NCBI GenBank assembly: GCA_017550385.1 | Contig: JAFZPJ010000052.1 | Location: 1-64,000, forward strand | DNA length: 64,000 nucleotides | Direction: 5' to 3' | Origin: Clostridiales bacterium | GTDB lineage: Bacteria > Bacillota > Clostridia > Saccharofermentanales > Saccharofermentanaceae | Shown: positions 7,524-15,991 of the stretch, in pieces | Numbering within the stretch: position 1 is the first letter of the stretch | How the letters are laid out: each line of letters opens with the position of its first letter | Notes under the pieces: model-generated | Told to the model about the DNA's origin: nothing | Database searches by the model: none | The model's input: the letters and a program-made list of their open reading frames with translations, nothing else | Translations under genes and position numbers: made by a program

Positions 7524-8636
7524 GTGGAAGAGTTTAGTTTATCAATCGAATCGATCCTGTCGGAATCCGTTAAGATGGGTGCATCAGACACTCATATCAC
7601 AGTCGGACTTCCGCCGATGGTCCGTGTCGACGGCATGCTTATGCCGATGGGCAGGACACCTCTGACTGCTGCAGATACCGAGTATCTCTGCAAGTCGATG
7701 ATCGATAAGTCAAGACAGCAGTATCTCAACGAGCGTGGTGAGATCGACTTCTCGTATGTCGTTGAGGATTACAGCCGTTTCAGATGTAATGTATTTAAGC
7801 AGAGAGGTACATATGCTCTCGCTGCAAGAACCATTACAAATGAGATTCCTACATGCGAACAGCTTGGACTTCCTAACATCTTCAAAGACTTTGTTATGGC
7901 TCCGAGAGGACTTATCCTTGTCACAGGTCCTACGGGTTCCGGTAAGTCCACGACTCTTGCCGCAATGATCGGTCATGTTAACAGCAACAAGAAGTGCCAC
8001 ATCCTGACACTTGAGGAACCTATCGAGTACCTCCACATGCACGGTGAAGCAATGATCAACCAGAGAGAGATCCACGAGGATACACTCTCCTTCGCTAACG
8101 CACTCAGAGCTGCTCTCCGTGAAGACCCGGATATCATCCTCGTCGGAGAGATGCGTGACCTCGATACTATCAGTACCGCGGTTACGGCAGCCGAGACGGG
8201 ACACCTCGTTCTTTCCACACTCCATACGTCATCGGCAGCTGATACGGTTAACCGTATCATCGACGCGTTCCCGCCTTATCAGCAGGATCAGATCAGAGTC
8301 CAGTTGTCGACCGTTCTTAATGCAGTTATCTGCCAGACTCTCGTACAGAGGATCGGAGGCGGCCGTTGCGCAGCTTTCGAGATCATGATCTGTAACGACG
8401 CTATCAGAAACAATATCCGTGAAGGTAAGACATATCAGATCGACAGTGCCATTGCCACATCACTGCAGTCAGGAATGTGCCCTCTCGATTTCTACCTCGC
8501 TGAGCTTGTCAAGAGAAAGCTTATCTCCAGAGACACCGGTTTCCAGAGATGCCGTGTTCCTGAAGACTTCAAGAGATTCCTGAACAATGCAGGCCAGTCA
8601 CAGAGCCCGCTCTTCGGAGAACTTGATTTTGCTTGA
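7524..8636 (+). CDS. pilT: Type IV pilus retraction ATPase PilT
   Basis: This 370-residue cytoplasmic ATPase depolymerises pili and drives twitching. It starts at GTG 7524, eight bases after AAGGAGGT. The N-terminal GASDTHITVG segment is the usual PilT opening; Walker A GPTGSGKST lies at residues 135-143, followed by DPDIILVGEMRD and TGHLVLSTLHT. The C-terminal AIRNNIREGK corresponds to the AIRNLIRE motif needed for retraction in PilT proteins. The tetracysteine zinc site of PilB is absent, as expected. It lies 14 bases after pilB. The presence of both motors indicates dynamic pili rather than a pure secretion system. Confidence 0.95.
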   Translation: MEEFSLSIESILSESVKMGASDTHITVGLPPMVRVDGMLMPMGRTPLTAADTEYLCKSMIDKSRQQYLNERGEIDFSYVVEDYSRFRCNVFKQRGTYALAARTITNEIPTCEQLGLPNIFKDFVMAPRGLILVTGPTGSGKSTTLAAMIGHVNSNKKCHILTLEEPIEYLHMHGEAMINQREIHEDTLSFANALRAALREDPDIILVGEMRDLDTISTAVTAAETGHLVLSTLHTSSAADTVNRIIDAFPPYQQDQIRVQLSTVLNAVICQTLVQRIGGGRCAAFEIMICNDAIRNNIREGKTYQIDSAIATSLQSGMCPLDFYLAELVKRKLISRDTGFQRCRVPEDFKRFLNNAGQSQSPLFGELDFA

Positions 8637-8687
8637 TGTTTGCAAGTCGATTGTTGTTGAAAAATTTAAGGAGGAGGAAAACAATAT

Positions 8688-9896
8688 ATGGCTAATTTCA
8701 GATATCAAGTAGTCGATGCCAACGGTAAGACAACCGAAGGCGTTGTTGAAGCTGCATCTATCGGCGAAGCCTCAAGAAAGCTTAAGGCAGACGGTAAGTA
8801 TGTATCTTCACTGACACTTGATAAAGGTCCTGGACTAGCTGGTATGGAGATCGGCAGTCCTAAGCTCAAGACGAAGGACCTCGTTCTGATTACAAGACAG
8901 TTAGCTTCATTGCTTTCTGCAGGTATCACGGTAGTTAGAGCGCTCGACATGCTCTATCAGCAGGTTGAGTCCAAGAAGGCTAAGAAATGCATCGGTGATG
9001 TGTATGAAGCGGTTCAGAGCGGTCGTTCACTGTCCGAGGCTTTCAAAGAACAGAAGGGAGTCGTACCTAATATCTTCATTAGTATGATCTCCGCAGGTGA
9101 GGAATCAGGTCGTCTTGATGAGGTTATGGAGAGACTCGCTGAGCACTTCCAGAAAGATTCCAAAGTCAAGAATAAGATCTCATCGGCAATGGTATATCCT
9201 AAGATCCTTGCAGCTCTTACTGCTGCTATCAGTATCGGTCTTTTGACCTTCCTGGTACCTCAGGTTGCCGAGACCATCGTCGGATTAGGCGGTGAGCTCC
9301 CGGGTCTTACGAAATTCCTTATCGCGTTATCGGATTCCATTGTCCATTACTTCTATGTCTATGCATTGGTAATCCTTGCGATCGTTTTCGGTTTCAAGGC
9401 TTGGAAGGGCTCCGAGAAAGGTGCCGAGCAGTGGTCAAAGCTCATGCTTACGATCCCGATCGTAGGTAAAGCTACTAAGATGAATGCATCTGCCAGATTC
9501 ACAAGAACACTGGCAACACTGCTTAAGAGTGGTATCTCAGTCCTTCAGGCTGTAGAGATCACGGAGAAGTCGCTTGATAATGTAATCCTTGAGAAAAAAC
9601 TTGCTGCAGCACGCACAGAGATCCGTAAAGGTACTTCTCTGTCCAAGTCTATCAGAGGCATTACTGAATTCCCGCCTATGATCTATGCCATGGTATCGAT
9701 CGGTGAGGAATCCGGTACTTTGGACCACATCCTCGAGAAGGCTGCTGATTACTTTGAGGATGAGGCAGATGCTGCTACACAGAAGATGACCGCAGCACTT
9801 GAGCCTTGTATGATCATCATCATGGCTATCATCGTAGGTCTCGTTGTAGGCGGTATCGCAATGCCTATTCTCACTGTTGCTCAGTGGCTCGTCTAA
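8688..9896 (+). CDS. pilC: Inner-membrane platform protein PilC (GspF family)
   Basis: This 402-residue polytopic membrane protein anchors the pilus motors and couples them to pilin insertion. Two related T2SSF domains are visible, the first starting near ITRQLASLLSAGITVVRALD and the second near FTRTLATLLKSGISVLQAVE. Each ends in hydrophobic segments, the last being the MIIIMAIIVGLVVGGIAMPI helix. The N-terminal FRYQVVDANGKTTEGVVEA strand region is typical of PilC. A strong GGAGGAGG ribosome site precedes the ATG. It follows pilT by 51 bases. Confidence 0.93.
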   Translation: MANFRYQVVDANGKTTEGVVEAASIGEASRKLKADGKYVSSLTLDKGPGLAGMEIGSPKLKTKDLVLITRQLASLLSAGITVVRALDMLYQQVESKKAKKCIGDVYEAVQSGRSLSEAFKEQKGVVPNIFISMISAGEESGRLDEVMERLAEHFQKDSKVKNKISSAMVYPKILAALTAAISIGLLTFLVPQVAETIVGLGGELPGLTKFLIALSDSIVHYFYVYALVILAIVFGFKAWKGSEKGAEQWSKLMLTIPIVGKATKMNASARFTRTLATLLKSGISVLQAVEITEKSLDNVILEKKLAAARTEIRKGTSLSKSIRGITEFPPMIYAMVSIGEESGTLDHILEKAADYFEDEADAATQKMTAALEPCMIIIMAIIVGLVVGGIAMPILTVAQWLV

Positions 9897-9920
9897 ACAG
9901 GTAATGAAAGGAGATCATTA

Positions 9921-11030
9921 ATGGATTTTTTTGGAAAAAGCGAAAGTGAACTTGTAATCGATTGTTCAAGTTCCGACCTTAAAGTTGCTGTCGGCAGATA
10001 TAACGCTAAGAACCGTTCGGTAGCAATTGATAAAGTAGGCATCATCCCTCTCGAAGGCGATGCTATCAACGATGGTGCGATCGCAGATTCTTTCGGTATC
10101 GTTATGGCCGTAAAGCATGCAATCGCAAGACTCGACATCAGAAACAAATCATGCATCCTTACAACTGAAGGTGCTTTTGTACATACCAGAGACCTGGAGC
10201 TCCCTATCGTAAAGAAAGAGCAGCTCAAGGATATGGTTAAGTACGAAGTTATCGGACAGGGTGCAAACAGAGAGCTTTCCATCGATTACATCGTATATGG
10301 AACGGCTGTCGATGAAGAGACTAATGCTGATAAGCTCAAGGTAAGAGCAACAGCGGTTCCTACAGATATCATCAAGGAGTACAGAGAGTTCCTTAAGAAT
10401 ATGGATCTTACACCTGTATCTCTCGATGTTAACCCGAATGCAGTAAGAAAGCTCTTCTCATCCGGTATCATCAACGGCAACGTAAGCATTGTTCAGTCAA
10501 CACTGCTTCTTATCGAGCTGTCCAGCAGAACAACGACCGTTACGGTCTTAGACCACGGTTTCCCGGTTCTGTCCAGAAGACTTCAGTTCGGCCACTCCAA
10601 CATCAGACAGGTTGCTGATTCCATCAAGAAGGTTCAGGGCAACCAGCAGCAGTCTTCGCTCGCAAGACGTCTCAACATCACAACAGCTGATGCAGATGTC
10701 AGCGTTCCTGTAGAAGACATCGATGTATGGAACGAGACAGTTGCTGAGACTCCGGCTCTGCAGAGTGCTGTTAACGCATATTTCAAGAGCCTTGTTGATG
10801 CGGTATCCCGTACAGCTCAGTTCTCGATCTCCAAGTATCGTATCGATTCTATCAGCACATGCTTCCTGTATGGTTCAGGTGCCGGATATAAGAAGATAGA
10901 TAAGGAACTTTCAAGACAGCTTGGAACGCAGGTAGAGATCCTCAAGACCCTCAGTTCTGTTACCGGACCCAGGGATTTTGAGCTTCCTCAGTTTGTCAAT
11001 TGCTGCGGCGCGCTGATCCGTGAAGACTAA
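9921..11030 (+). CDS. pilM: Actin-like pilus assembly protein PilM
   Basis: This 369-residue cytoplasmic protein has an actin/FtsA-like ATPase fold. The N-terminal LVIDCSSSDLKVAVGRY is the phosphate-1 strand-turn of the fold, and a second phosphate loop is likely near CFLYGSGAGYKKIDKEL. In characterised systems PilM binds the cytoplasmic tail of PilN and links the PilB/PilC motor to the PilNO alignment complex. The gene order pilM-N-O downstream of pilC supports the call. AAAGGAG precedes the start. Sequence identity with proteobacterial PilM is clearly low, so the call rests on the N-terminal motif and on context. Confidence 0.82.
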   Translation: MDFFGKSESELVIDCSSSDLKVAVGRYNAKNRSVAIDKVGIIPLEGDAINDGAIADSFGIVMAVKHAIARLDIRNKSCILTTEGAFVHTRDLELPIVKKEQLKDMVKYEVIGQGANRELSIDYIVYGTAVDEETNADKLKVRATAVPTDIIKEYREFLKNMDLTPVSLDVNPNAVRKLFSSGIINGNVSIVQSTLLLIELSSRTTTVTVLDHGFPVLSRRLQFGHSNIRQVADSIKKVQGNQQQSSLARRLNITTADADVSVPVEDIDVWNETVAETPALQSAVNAYFKSLVDAVSRTAQFSISKYRIDSISTCFLYGSGAGYKKIDKELSRQLGTQVEILKTLSSVTGPRDFELPQFVNCCGALIRED

Positions 11031-11045
11031 GGAGGGAGTATATAA

Positions 11046-11987
11046 ATGGCTAATAGTGGTAACAAAAAAATAATAGTAAAGAAGGATATGAACTTCTTCG
11101 CGGAGTTCACTGCTTCTGCAGCTAAGGCTGCCAGACTCCTTACTTACGCTGTCCTCTTTGGTATTGCCGTAGTAGGAATCATCCTTGTATTTATCGTAAT
11201 CGGTATTGTAAGAAATACTATTATCAAGGGTCAGATCGCTGATCTTGAAGCTCAGCTTGCAAGCGATGAGTATGCAAACCTTGAGGTTCAGGCTTCAGCA
11301 CTTGCCGAGACTCTCAAGACAAAGAACAATTATTTCTATGCTCTTTGCCAGATGAGAAAGAACGTTGACGAGACACCGGCCGTCTCCATGGATCTCCCTG
11401 ATGTGATCGCAGATGTCATTCCGAGTGATTCGTACCTTATTCAGTATCAGATCACCGGTACACAACTTGCTATGGAAGGTTATTCGTTCTCATACTACAG
11501 CCCTGTTGATATGGTCTACATGCTTAATGAGGCAGGAGTATTTAAGGTAAGACCTGACATAAGCACAGATAGAGTATCAGCAACTGATATAGGTGATGCG
11601 CAGGATTTCTTCCCTGAGGACAACACTGTCAACGCGATCAACAACTACTATAATTTCACGATAGTAGGTACGCTCGTAAGTGATGTATACGTATCGATCG
11701 AGAGGATCGCTACTACGGATACTGTTGAGAGCATCAGCGGAATCGAGACCATTAAGTATGATGCCGGTTCTACATACACCATCGAAGGTATCTCAACCTA
11801 CGAAGCAGGCGGAGTTACATATAATCTGTCTTCCATCACCATTAATGGTGCTGCAATTGACGAAGAGAGCTTCAACAATATCCTCAATGCAGGTGCTATA
11901 TCCGGTGTTGCAAATGACAATGTTGATATCGCTCTGTACTACACGGCAGCTGTTGAGGACGCAGCAGTTGAAGAAGAAGCTAAGTAA
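11046..11987 (+). CDS. pilN: PilN-like alignment subunit
   Basis: This 313-residue bitopic membrane protein has a short basic cytoplasmic N-terminus with an FFAEF segment, one membrane helix at about residues 32-57 and a coiled-coil-prone stretch (QIADLEAQLASDEYANLEVQ) followed by an extracytoplasmic domain. This is the architecture of PilN, which docks PilM and pairs with PilO. It lies 15 bases after pilM behind AAGGAGGGAG, with a PilO-like gene 18 bases later. It is longer than the roughly 200-residue proteobacterial PilN, with an added C-terminal domain from about residue 200. The identification is by topology and position rather than by strong sequence motifs. Confidence 0.7.
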   Translation: MANSGNKKIIVKKDMNFFAEFTASAAKAARLLTYAVLFGIAVVGIILVFIVIGIVRNTIIKGQIADLEAQLASDEYANLEVQASALAETLKTKNNYFYALCQMRKNVDETPAVSMDLPDVIADVIPSDSYLIQYQITGTQLAMEGYSFSYYSPVDMVYMLNEAGVFKVRPDISTDRVSATDIGDAQDFFPEDNTVNAINNYYNFTIVGTLVSDVYVSIERIATTDTVESISGIETIKYDAGSTYTIEGISTYEAGGVTYNLSSITINGAAIDEESFNNILNAGAISGVANDNVDIALYYTAAVEDAAVEEEAK

Positions 11988-12005
11988 TTAGGAGGAATAT
12001 ATATA

Positions 12006-13037
12006 ATGGGTAATTTATCATTTCGTGAGAAGGCATTCATTTATGTAATCCTTCTGTTGTTGATCATTGTAGGCGGCTATTTCTTAGGAATTAGAAATCT
12101 CAATAATCAGTATGATGAGTATAAAGTACAGCTCGATCAGCTCAATGCAAGGAAGGCATATCTTGATCAGTTGAAATTAGATATCGATGCTACAGCTGAC
12201 GAGATCAAGCAGCTTGATTCACTTATCGAAGAAAAAGAACTGTCTTTCATTGATAAGATCGATTCCGAATGCATTGAGCAGTATGTAATGAAGACATTTG
12301 AAGATGCAGGTATGCCTTATCTGGCTTCCATATCTTGCGAAGACGTTTCTTGCGCAGCTGTGTCTTATCCTGATGGTTCTGCAGCACCTGATGCTCTTCA
12401 GTGCCTCAGAGTAAATGTTGTCTATTCTTCGACAGACGGTTACATTACACCTCAGTACAATCTGAATCCGGATCAGACGGGCGATGATGCAGGTGAGATC
12501 ATCTCTGCACTGTATGCGCTCCAGGATTCAAGCGTTGCAGGCCCCAGAGTAGGTTATGATGAATTTATATCTGCTCTCAAGGATATTGCTGATGAGAATC
12601 CCGATTGCATTAAAGTAAACAAGGTAGCAGTAGTTGAGAATGCAGGCTTCCTCACTCTTTCAGCAAGCATTGATTTCTACGGTACAGTTCTCGCTAAGCG
12701 TGTATCTACAGATGACAGCACTGCTGCATACACATTCTGGCAGGGCGACAAGAACGTTGACTGCTCCGGCGGATTCATCGGCTTCCCTTATATCGTTACT
12801 GATCCTAACAGCCTCTGGTTCGGTATTGAGAATCCTAACGATGAGTGCCTGTCATTCATCGACAGACCGTTCGCAGCATACTGGGCTAATGCAGCTTACT
12901 CACTCAAGGTCGCTGAAGAAGGCAGCCTGTCAGTTATAACAGGCATTGAGCCCGGCAGTGCATCCGCATCCGGCATCTCAAGTGCCGAAGGTGAAGAAGG
13001 AGCTGAAGGCGAAGAACTGGAAGCTGTAGGCGAGTGA
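12006..13037 (+). CDS. pilO: PilO-like alignment subunit
   Basis: This 343-residue bitopic protein has a short cytoplasmic N-terminus, one membrane helix (about residues 9-27), a coiled coil (QYDEYKVQLDQLNARKAYLDQ) and an extracytoplasmic domain with an acidic Gly/Glu-rich tail. This matches PilO topology. It is the last gene of the pilB-started unit, behind TAGGAGGAAT. There are cysteines at CEDVSC and CLRV that could form a disulfide outside the membrane. No secretin gene follows, which suits a cell with a single membrane. Confidence 0.7.
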   Translation: MGNLSFREKAFIYVILLLLIIVGGYFLGIRNLNNQYDEYKVQLDQLNARKAYLDQLKLDIDATADEIKQLDSLIEEKELSFIDKIDSECIEQYVMKTFEDAGMPYLASISCEDVSCAAVSYPDGSAAPDALQCLRVNVVYSSTDGYITPQYNLNPDQTGDDAGEIISALYALQDSSVAGPRVGYDEFISALKDIADENPDCIKVNKVAVVENAGFLTLSASIDFYGTVLAKRVSTDDSTAAYTFWQGDKNVDCSGGFIGFPYIVTDPNSLWFGIENPNDECLSFIDRPFAAYWANAAYSLKVAEEGSLSVITGIEPGSASASGISSAEGEEGAEGEELEAVGE

Positions 13038-13091
13038 TTTTGACCGCAAAAACAAAATGTGGCAAAATTTTGAAAAATTTTGAAAAAAGTA

Positions 13092-13119
13092 TTGCATTCT
13101 GCGAAATAGGTGTTATACT
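13092..13119 (+). promoter_or_regulatory. Promoter of the first pilin gene
   Basis: TTGCAT at 13092-13097 and TATACT at 13114-13119 are separated by 16 bases, 42 bases before the pilin ATG. It gives the pilin its own transcription unit, ending at the strong terminator just after the gene. Confidence 0.65.
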
Positions 13120-13160
13120 TCAAGTACAAACTCAAATTTATCCTGTAGGAGGAAATTAAA

Positions 13161-13361
13161 ATGAAGAAGATTCAGAAGTCAAAGAAGGGTTTCACACTCG
13201 TAGAGATGGTTCTCGTTATTGCTATCATCGTTATCCTGGCAGCAGTTCTGCTCCTCGGTATCAGCACATACCTCGATGCAGCAAACAAGGCAGCATCTTC
13301 TATGGAGAAGCACAACCAGTCCACAGAGTCTGTTAAGGACTTCATCCTTGGTCAGGTATAA
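13161..13361 (+). CDS. Very short type IV pilin (candidate major pilin)
   Basis: The 66-residue prepilin has a ten-residue basic leader ending KKG, then FTLVE with the conserved Glu at mature position 5, then a hydrophobic helix up to about residue 35. Cleavage after Gly10 would leave only 56 residues, an N-terminal helix with a short charged tail and no room for the usual beta-sheet head domain. Its own promoter, a strong AGGAGG site and an immediate terminator suggest high monocistronic expression, as expected of a major pilin. The predicted mature form is close in size to the short PilA of Geobacter. Whether it forms pili alone or needs a second head-domain subunit is not known. Confidence 0.85.
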   Translation: MKKIQKSKKGFTLVEMVLVIAIIVILAAVLLLGISTYLDAANKAASSMEKHNQSTESVKDFILGQV

Positions 13362-13381
13362 TTAACTGAAACCTAAACATT

Positions 13382-13410
13382 AAGGAGGGGGATTTCCCCC
13401 TCCTTTTTTA
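13382..13410 (+). terminator. Terminator after the first pilin gene
   Basis: AAGGAGGGGGA (13382-13392) pairs perfectly with TCCCCCTCCTT (13395-13405) and is followed by a T run. It lies 20 bases after the stop codon and isolates the pilin transcript from the next gene. Confidence 0.92.
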
Positions 13411-13459
13411 TTTGTGTACAACCGCTTAATATTTTTTTAACAAATTGTTAATTTAATCC

Positions 13460-13487
13460 TTGAAAAGTTCAAAATACCAAGTATAAT
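13460..13487 (+). promoter_or_regulatory. Promoter of the second pilin operon
   Basis: TTGAAA at 13460-13465 and TATAAT at 13482-13487 are separated by 16 bases, 42 bases before the next pilin gene. Confidence 0.75.
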
Positions 13488-13529
13488 TAAACTATAACAA
13501 GTTGGGCTAACTGTCTTTGGGAGATTATT

Positions 13530-13745
13530 ATGAAGAAGATAGCAAAGAACAAAAAAGGTTTTTCCTTGACCGAGATAATTCTAGTAGTGGCTATAATAGT
13601 AATTCTAGCCAGTGCTGTGTTGGTCGGTGTAAATGAGTATCTTGATACAGCTAATGCTGCCGAGAGCAATGTCGATGCATCCGTAGAAGCACTTACAGAT
13701 AACATCACTGCAAAAGAGAATGATCTAAAGAATAAAGGATTCTAA
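13530..13745 (+). CDS. Second very short type IV pilin
   Basis: This 71-residue prepilin is a close relative of the preceding one. It has a ten-residue leader ending KKG, then FSLTE with Glu5, then a hydrophobic helix and a tail rich in Ala, Asp, Glu and Asn (STEP-like spacing ANAAESNVDASVEALTD). The mature product would be 61 residues. A GGGAG site precedes the ATG. Unlike the first pilin it is followed without terminator by two longer pseudopilin genes, so it may be a minor pilin or an alternative subunit expressed with the tip complex. The two short pilins appear to be diverged duplicates, judging from the shared KKG-F-S/T-L-x-E and IAIIVILAA/S core. Confidence 0.82.
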   Translation: MKKIAKNKKGFSLTEIILVVAIIVILASAVLVGVNEYLDTANAAESNVDASVEALTDNITAKENDLKNKGF

Positions 13746-13762
13746 TATAGGAGCTTATTATT

Positions 13763-14476
13763 ATGAAGAGAATATTTAAAGTAAAGATCAAAACGGGATT
13801 TACACTCCTTGAGACAATACTTTCTGTTGCAATTATGGTGATCATATCCTCGATGCTTCTTAATGGTTTTGTTGCTACGATGGGATATTCTTATCACACT
13901 TCTGTATATACGAAGGCAGCGGCAGCAAACTATAGCGGTTGTATGAATACACTTTCCCAATTGCATTCAAAAAGCACTCAATATGGTCCTACCGGTATGG
14001 CAGTGAATAATTATGCTATTGTAGGTCAGATCGCATATAAAGGATCGGGCAGTTATAACAGTTCAAGCTCAGCAAAGCCCATAACTATTTCTTTCGATGT
14101 ATCCAGCGCAACTACGACAAATGGCGCAGGCACTGCACTTCTTAACGATCTCAACGCAGTAGAATTTGATTATACTGCTGTACCTTCTGTAGTTGAGATT
14201 AATGGTGTTATTGAGAATAGTTCTGTAGCAGCAAACAGAAAGACATTCTTCTATATTCCTACGCAGAACTATGATCCTGATGAGATCGACAGTGAACAGA
14301 GCCTTGATCAGATGGTCAATAATGCATACCTCGGCCATGTAGGCATATATTTGGTCAATTCAGATAAATTTGGTGAGAATGTTAAGTCCGGAGAGTATTG
14401 TTGGGGTTATCTGCCCAATCCGACTGATCCGGCATCATTTGTTCCGATTGGTTCATCTTTCTCGATGGGTACCTAA
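13763..14476 (+). CDS. Minor pilin or pseudopilin with globular head
   Basis: This 237-residue prepilin has a 12-residue leader ending KTG, then FTLLE with the conserved Glu5 and a hydrophobic helix to about residue 35. A head domain of about 200 residues follows, rich in Ser, Asn, Tyr and Thr, without cysteine pairs. AGGAGC lies upstream of the ATG. The gene follows the short pilin by 17 bases and precedes another minor pilin by 27 bases. Minor pilins of this size usually form the tip complex that primes assembly. No specific family is recognised for the head domain. Confidence 0.8.
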   Translation: MKRIFKVKIKTGFTLLETILSVAIMVIISSMLLNGFVATMGYSYHTSVYTKAAAANYSGCMNTLSQLHSKSTQYGPTGMAVNNYAIVGQIAYKGSGSYNSSSSAKPITISFDVSSATTTNGAGTALLNDLNAVEFDYTAVPSVVEINGVIENSSVAANRKTFFYIPTQNYDPDEIDSEQSLDQMVNNAYLGHVGIYLVNSDKFGENVKSGEYCWGYLPNPTDPASFVPIGSSFSMGT

Positions 14477-14503
14477 GATTAATACTCAATTCGGAGGATT
14501 ATT

Positions 14504-15079
14504 ATGAGACGCACGAACAAAAACAGACGCGGTTTTACACTTGTTGAGATGATGTTAGCCCTTGCTATCATAACGATAGTATTCGGCTTGACAACAGCTC
14601 TTATGATAAGCATTAAAGACTCGTTCGTTCTGACTTACAATTTGAACGATTCATCTGATTATGCTGTTCTGTACGGATATGGTATCGAGAACTCTGTTCT
14701 TGCCAAGGTTGCAAAGAAGGAAGCTGCTACATGGAAGATCGATACATATACAGATGAGGGCACAGGTGCATCCCAGAATTGTGTACTTATGTGCAGTGAT
14801 AAGGATTATGTTTTCCTTCCCGCCCAGATGCAGACAAAGGATTCTAATGGTGCCGTCGTAGACAAGTGGATAGTCGAGACATATTTCAAAGTAAACGGTT
14901 CGATGGTCAGCTATATCGTTATAATCAAGGATAATTACTATAATCCGACAAAGCCTGTAACATGCAAGTACGAAGGCAGCTTCTGGATTCCTCATTCTTC
15001 AGTTAAATTAACTACTGAGGGTACAGAATATGATATGGACTCAAGCTATAAGTCAGTACTCAAATATGACGGAAAATAA
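14504..15079 (+). CDS. Minor pilin or pseudopilin
   Basis: This 191-residue prepilin has a basic ten-residue leader ending RRG and FTLVE at the cleavage site, followed by a hydrophobic helix (MLALAIITIVFGLTTALMI). The remaining 150 residues form an unrecognised head domain with two cysteines close to one another (CVLMC). A CGGAGG site precedes the ATG. It is the last gene of the pilin unit; a terminator follows within 20 bases. The locus in this window contains no prepilin peptidase, so processing must rely on an enzyme encoded elsewhere. Confidence 0.8.
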   Translation: MRRTNKNRRGFTLVEMMLALAIITIVFGLTTALMISIKDSFVLTYNLNDSSDYAVLYGYGIENSVLAKVAKKEAATWKIDTYTDEGTGASQNCVLMCSDKDYVFLPAQMQTKDSNGAVVDKWIVETYFKVNGSMVSYIVIIKDNYYNPTKPVTCKYEGSFWIPHSSVKLTTEGTEYDMDSSYKSVLKYDGK

Positions 15080-15098
15080 TAAGACAACCGATCACTCC

Positions 15099-15126
15099 AG
15101 CCCTGCCGACCGGCAGGGCTTTTTTA
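15099..15126 (+). terminator. Terminator of the pilin operon
   Basis: AGCCCTGCC (15099-15107) and GGCAGGGCT (15112-15120) form a perfect 9-bp stem with a four-base loop, followed by seven T. Confidence 0.93.
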
Positions 15127-15175
15127 TTGCAATTGAACTGTGATAGAATATGACAAAAATTCAAGGGGACAGAGA

Positions 15176-15991
15176 ATGAAGATCAAGGTCGGTCTCGATA
15201 TCGGAGGCAGTACAACCAAGATAGTCGGGATACATGACGGCAAGCTCGCGGCAAAGGCAATAGTCAAAGCGGCAGATCCCGTGGCATCAGCTTACGGTGC
15301 TGTCGGCAAGCTCGTTAATGACAATAATCTGAAGATAGAAGATATCGAACAGATCAACATGACCGGCGTAGGTTCTTCATTCCCGTCAGCTCCGATCCTT
15401 GGGATCAAGACCGTAAGCGTCAAGGAATTCATGGCAACGGGTCTGGGCGGACTTTACCTGTCCGGTTTGGATAAGGCCGTAGTAGTCAGCATGGGCACGG
15501 GCACGGCTTATCTGTATGCCAACAAGGGAGAGGTCACTCACATAATCGGTTCCGGTATAGGCGGAGGCACGCTTATAGGACTCTGCAATTCAGCCGTAGG
15601 CGTGGCAGATCCGATGAAGCTCTCTGAACTTGCCGAGACAGGCGATCCCAATAATCTTGACCTTACGATCGGTGATATTACCAAAGATGCGATACCCGGA
15701 CTCCCGATGAATGCCACGGCGGCTAACTTCGGCAAGGCCCTGGACGCAGTAAAGAAGGAAGACGTATCTGCAGGTGTATTCAACCTTGTATATCAGTCGA
15801 TCGGCACGATGTCCGTCCTGGCTTCAAGGTGCTGCGGAGTAAATGATATCGTATATACAGGTCAGCTGACCGCGTTCAAGCAATGCAAAGACTATCTGAT
15901 GCCGTTCAAGGATCTATATAATATCAATTTCATAATTCCTGAAGATGCAGTATTCGCGACGGCGATCGGCAGCTGTCTTGCCGGGGAGTGA
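15176..15991 (+). CDS. coaW: Type II pantothenate kinase
   Basis: This 271-residue cytoplasmic enzyme phosphorylates pantothenate with ATP, the first step of coenzyme A synthesis. It has the actin/hexokinase-like fold of type II enzymes: LDIGGSTTKIVG near the N-terminus is the phosphate-1 loop, GTGTAYLYANKG is phosphate-2, and SGIGGGTLIGL is the adenosine region seen in the staphylococcal and eukaryotic forms. The ATG at 15176 is chosen because AAGGGGA lies seven bases upstream; the GTG at 15140 would give a non-conserved extension. The next gene overlaps its stop, so it leads a four-gene operon ending with hemZ. Type II kinases are usually not inhibited by CoA as type I is; this is known of the family, not seen here. 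Confidence 0.88.
   Translation: MKIKVGLDIGGSTTKIVGIHDGKLAAKAIVKAADPVASAYGAVGKLVNDNNLKIEDIEQINMTGVGSSFPSAPILGIKTVSVKEFMATGLGGLYLSGLDKAVVVSMGTGTAYLYANKGEVTHIIGSGIGGGTLIGLCNSAVGVADPMKLSELAETGDPNNLDLTIGDITKDAIPGLPMNATAANFGKALDAVKKEDVSAGVFNLVYQSIGTMSVLASRCCGVNDIVYTGQLTAFKQCKDYLMPFKDLYNINFIIPEDAVFATAIGSCLAGE

Noticed and set aside
15140..15175. Upstream GTG start for coaW
   Set aside because: It lies in the likely promoter region, lacks a ribosome site and adds residues not found in the family.
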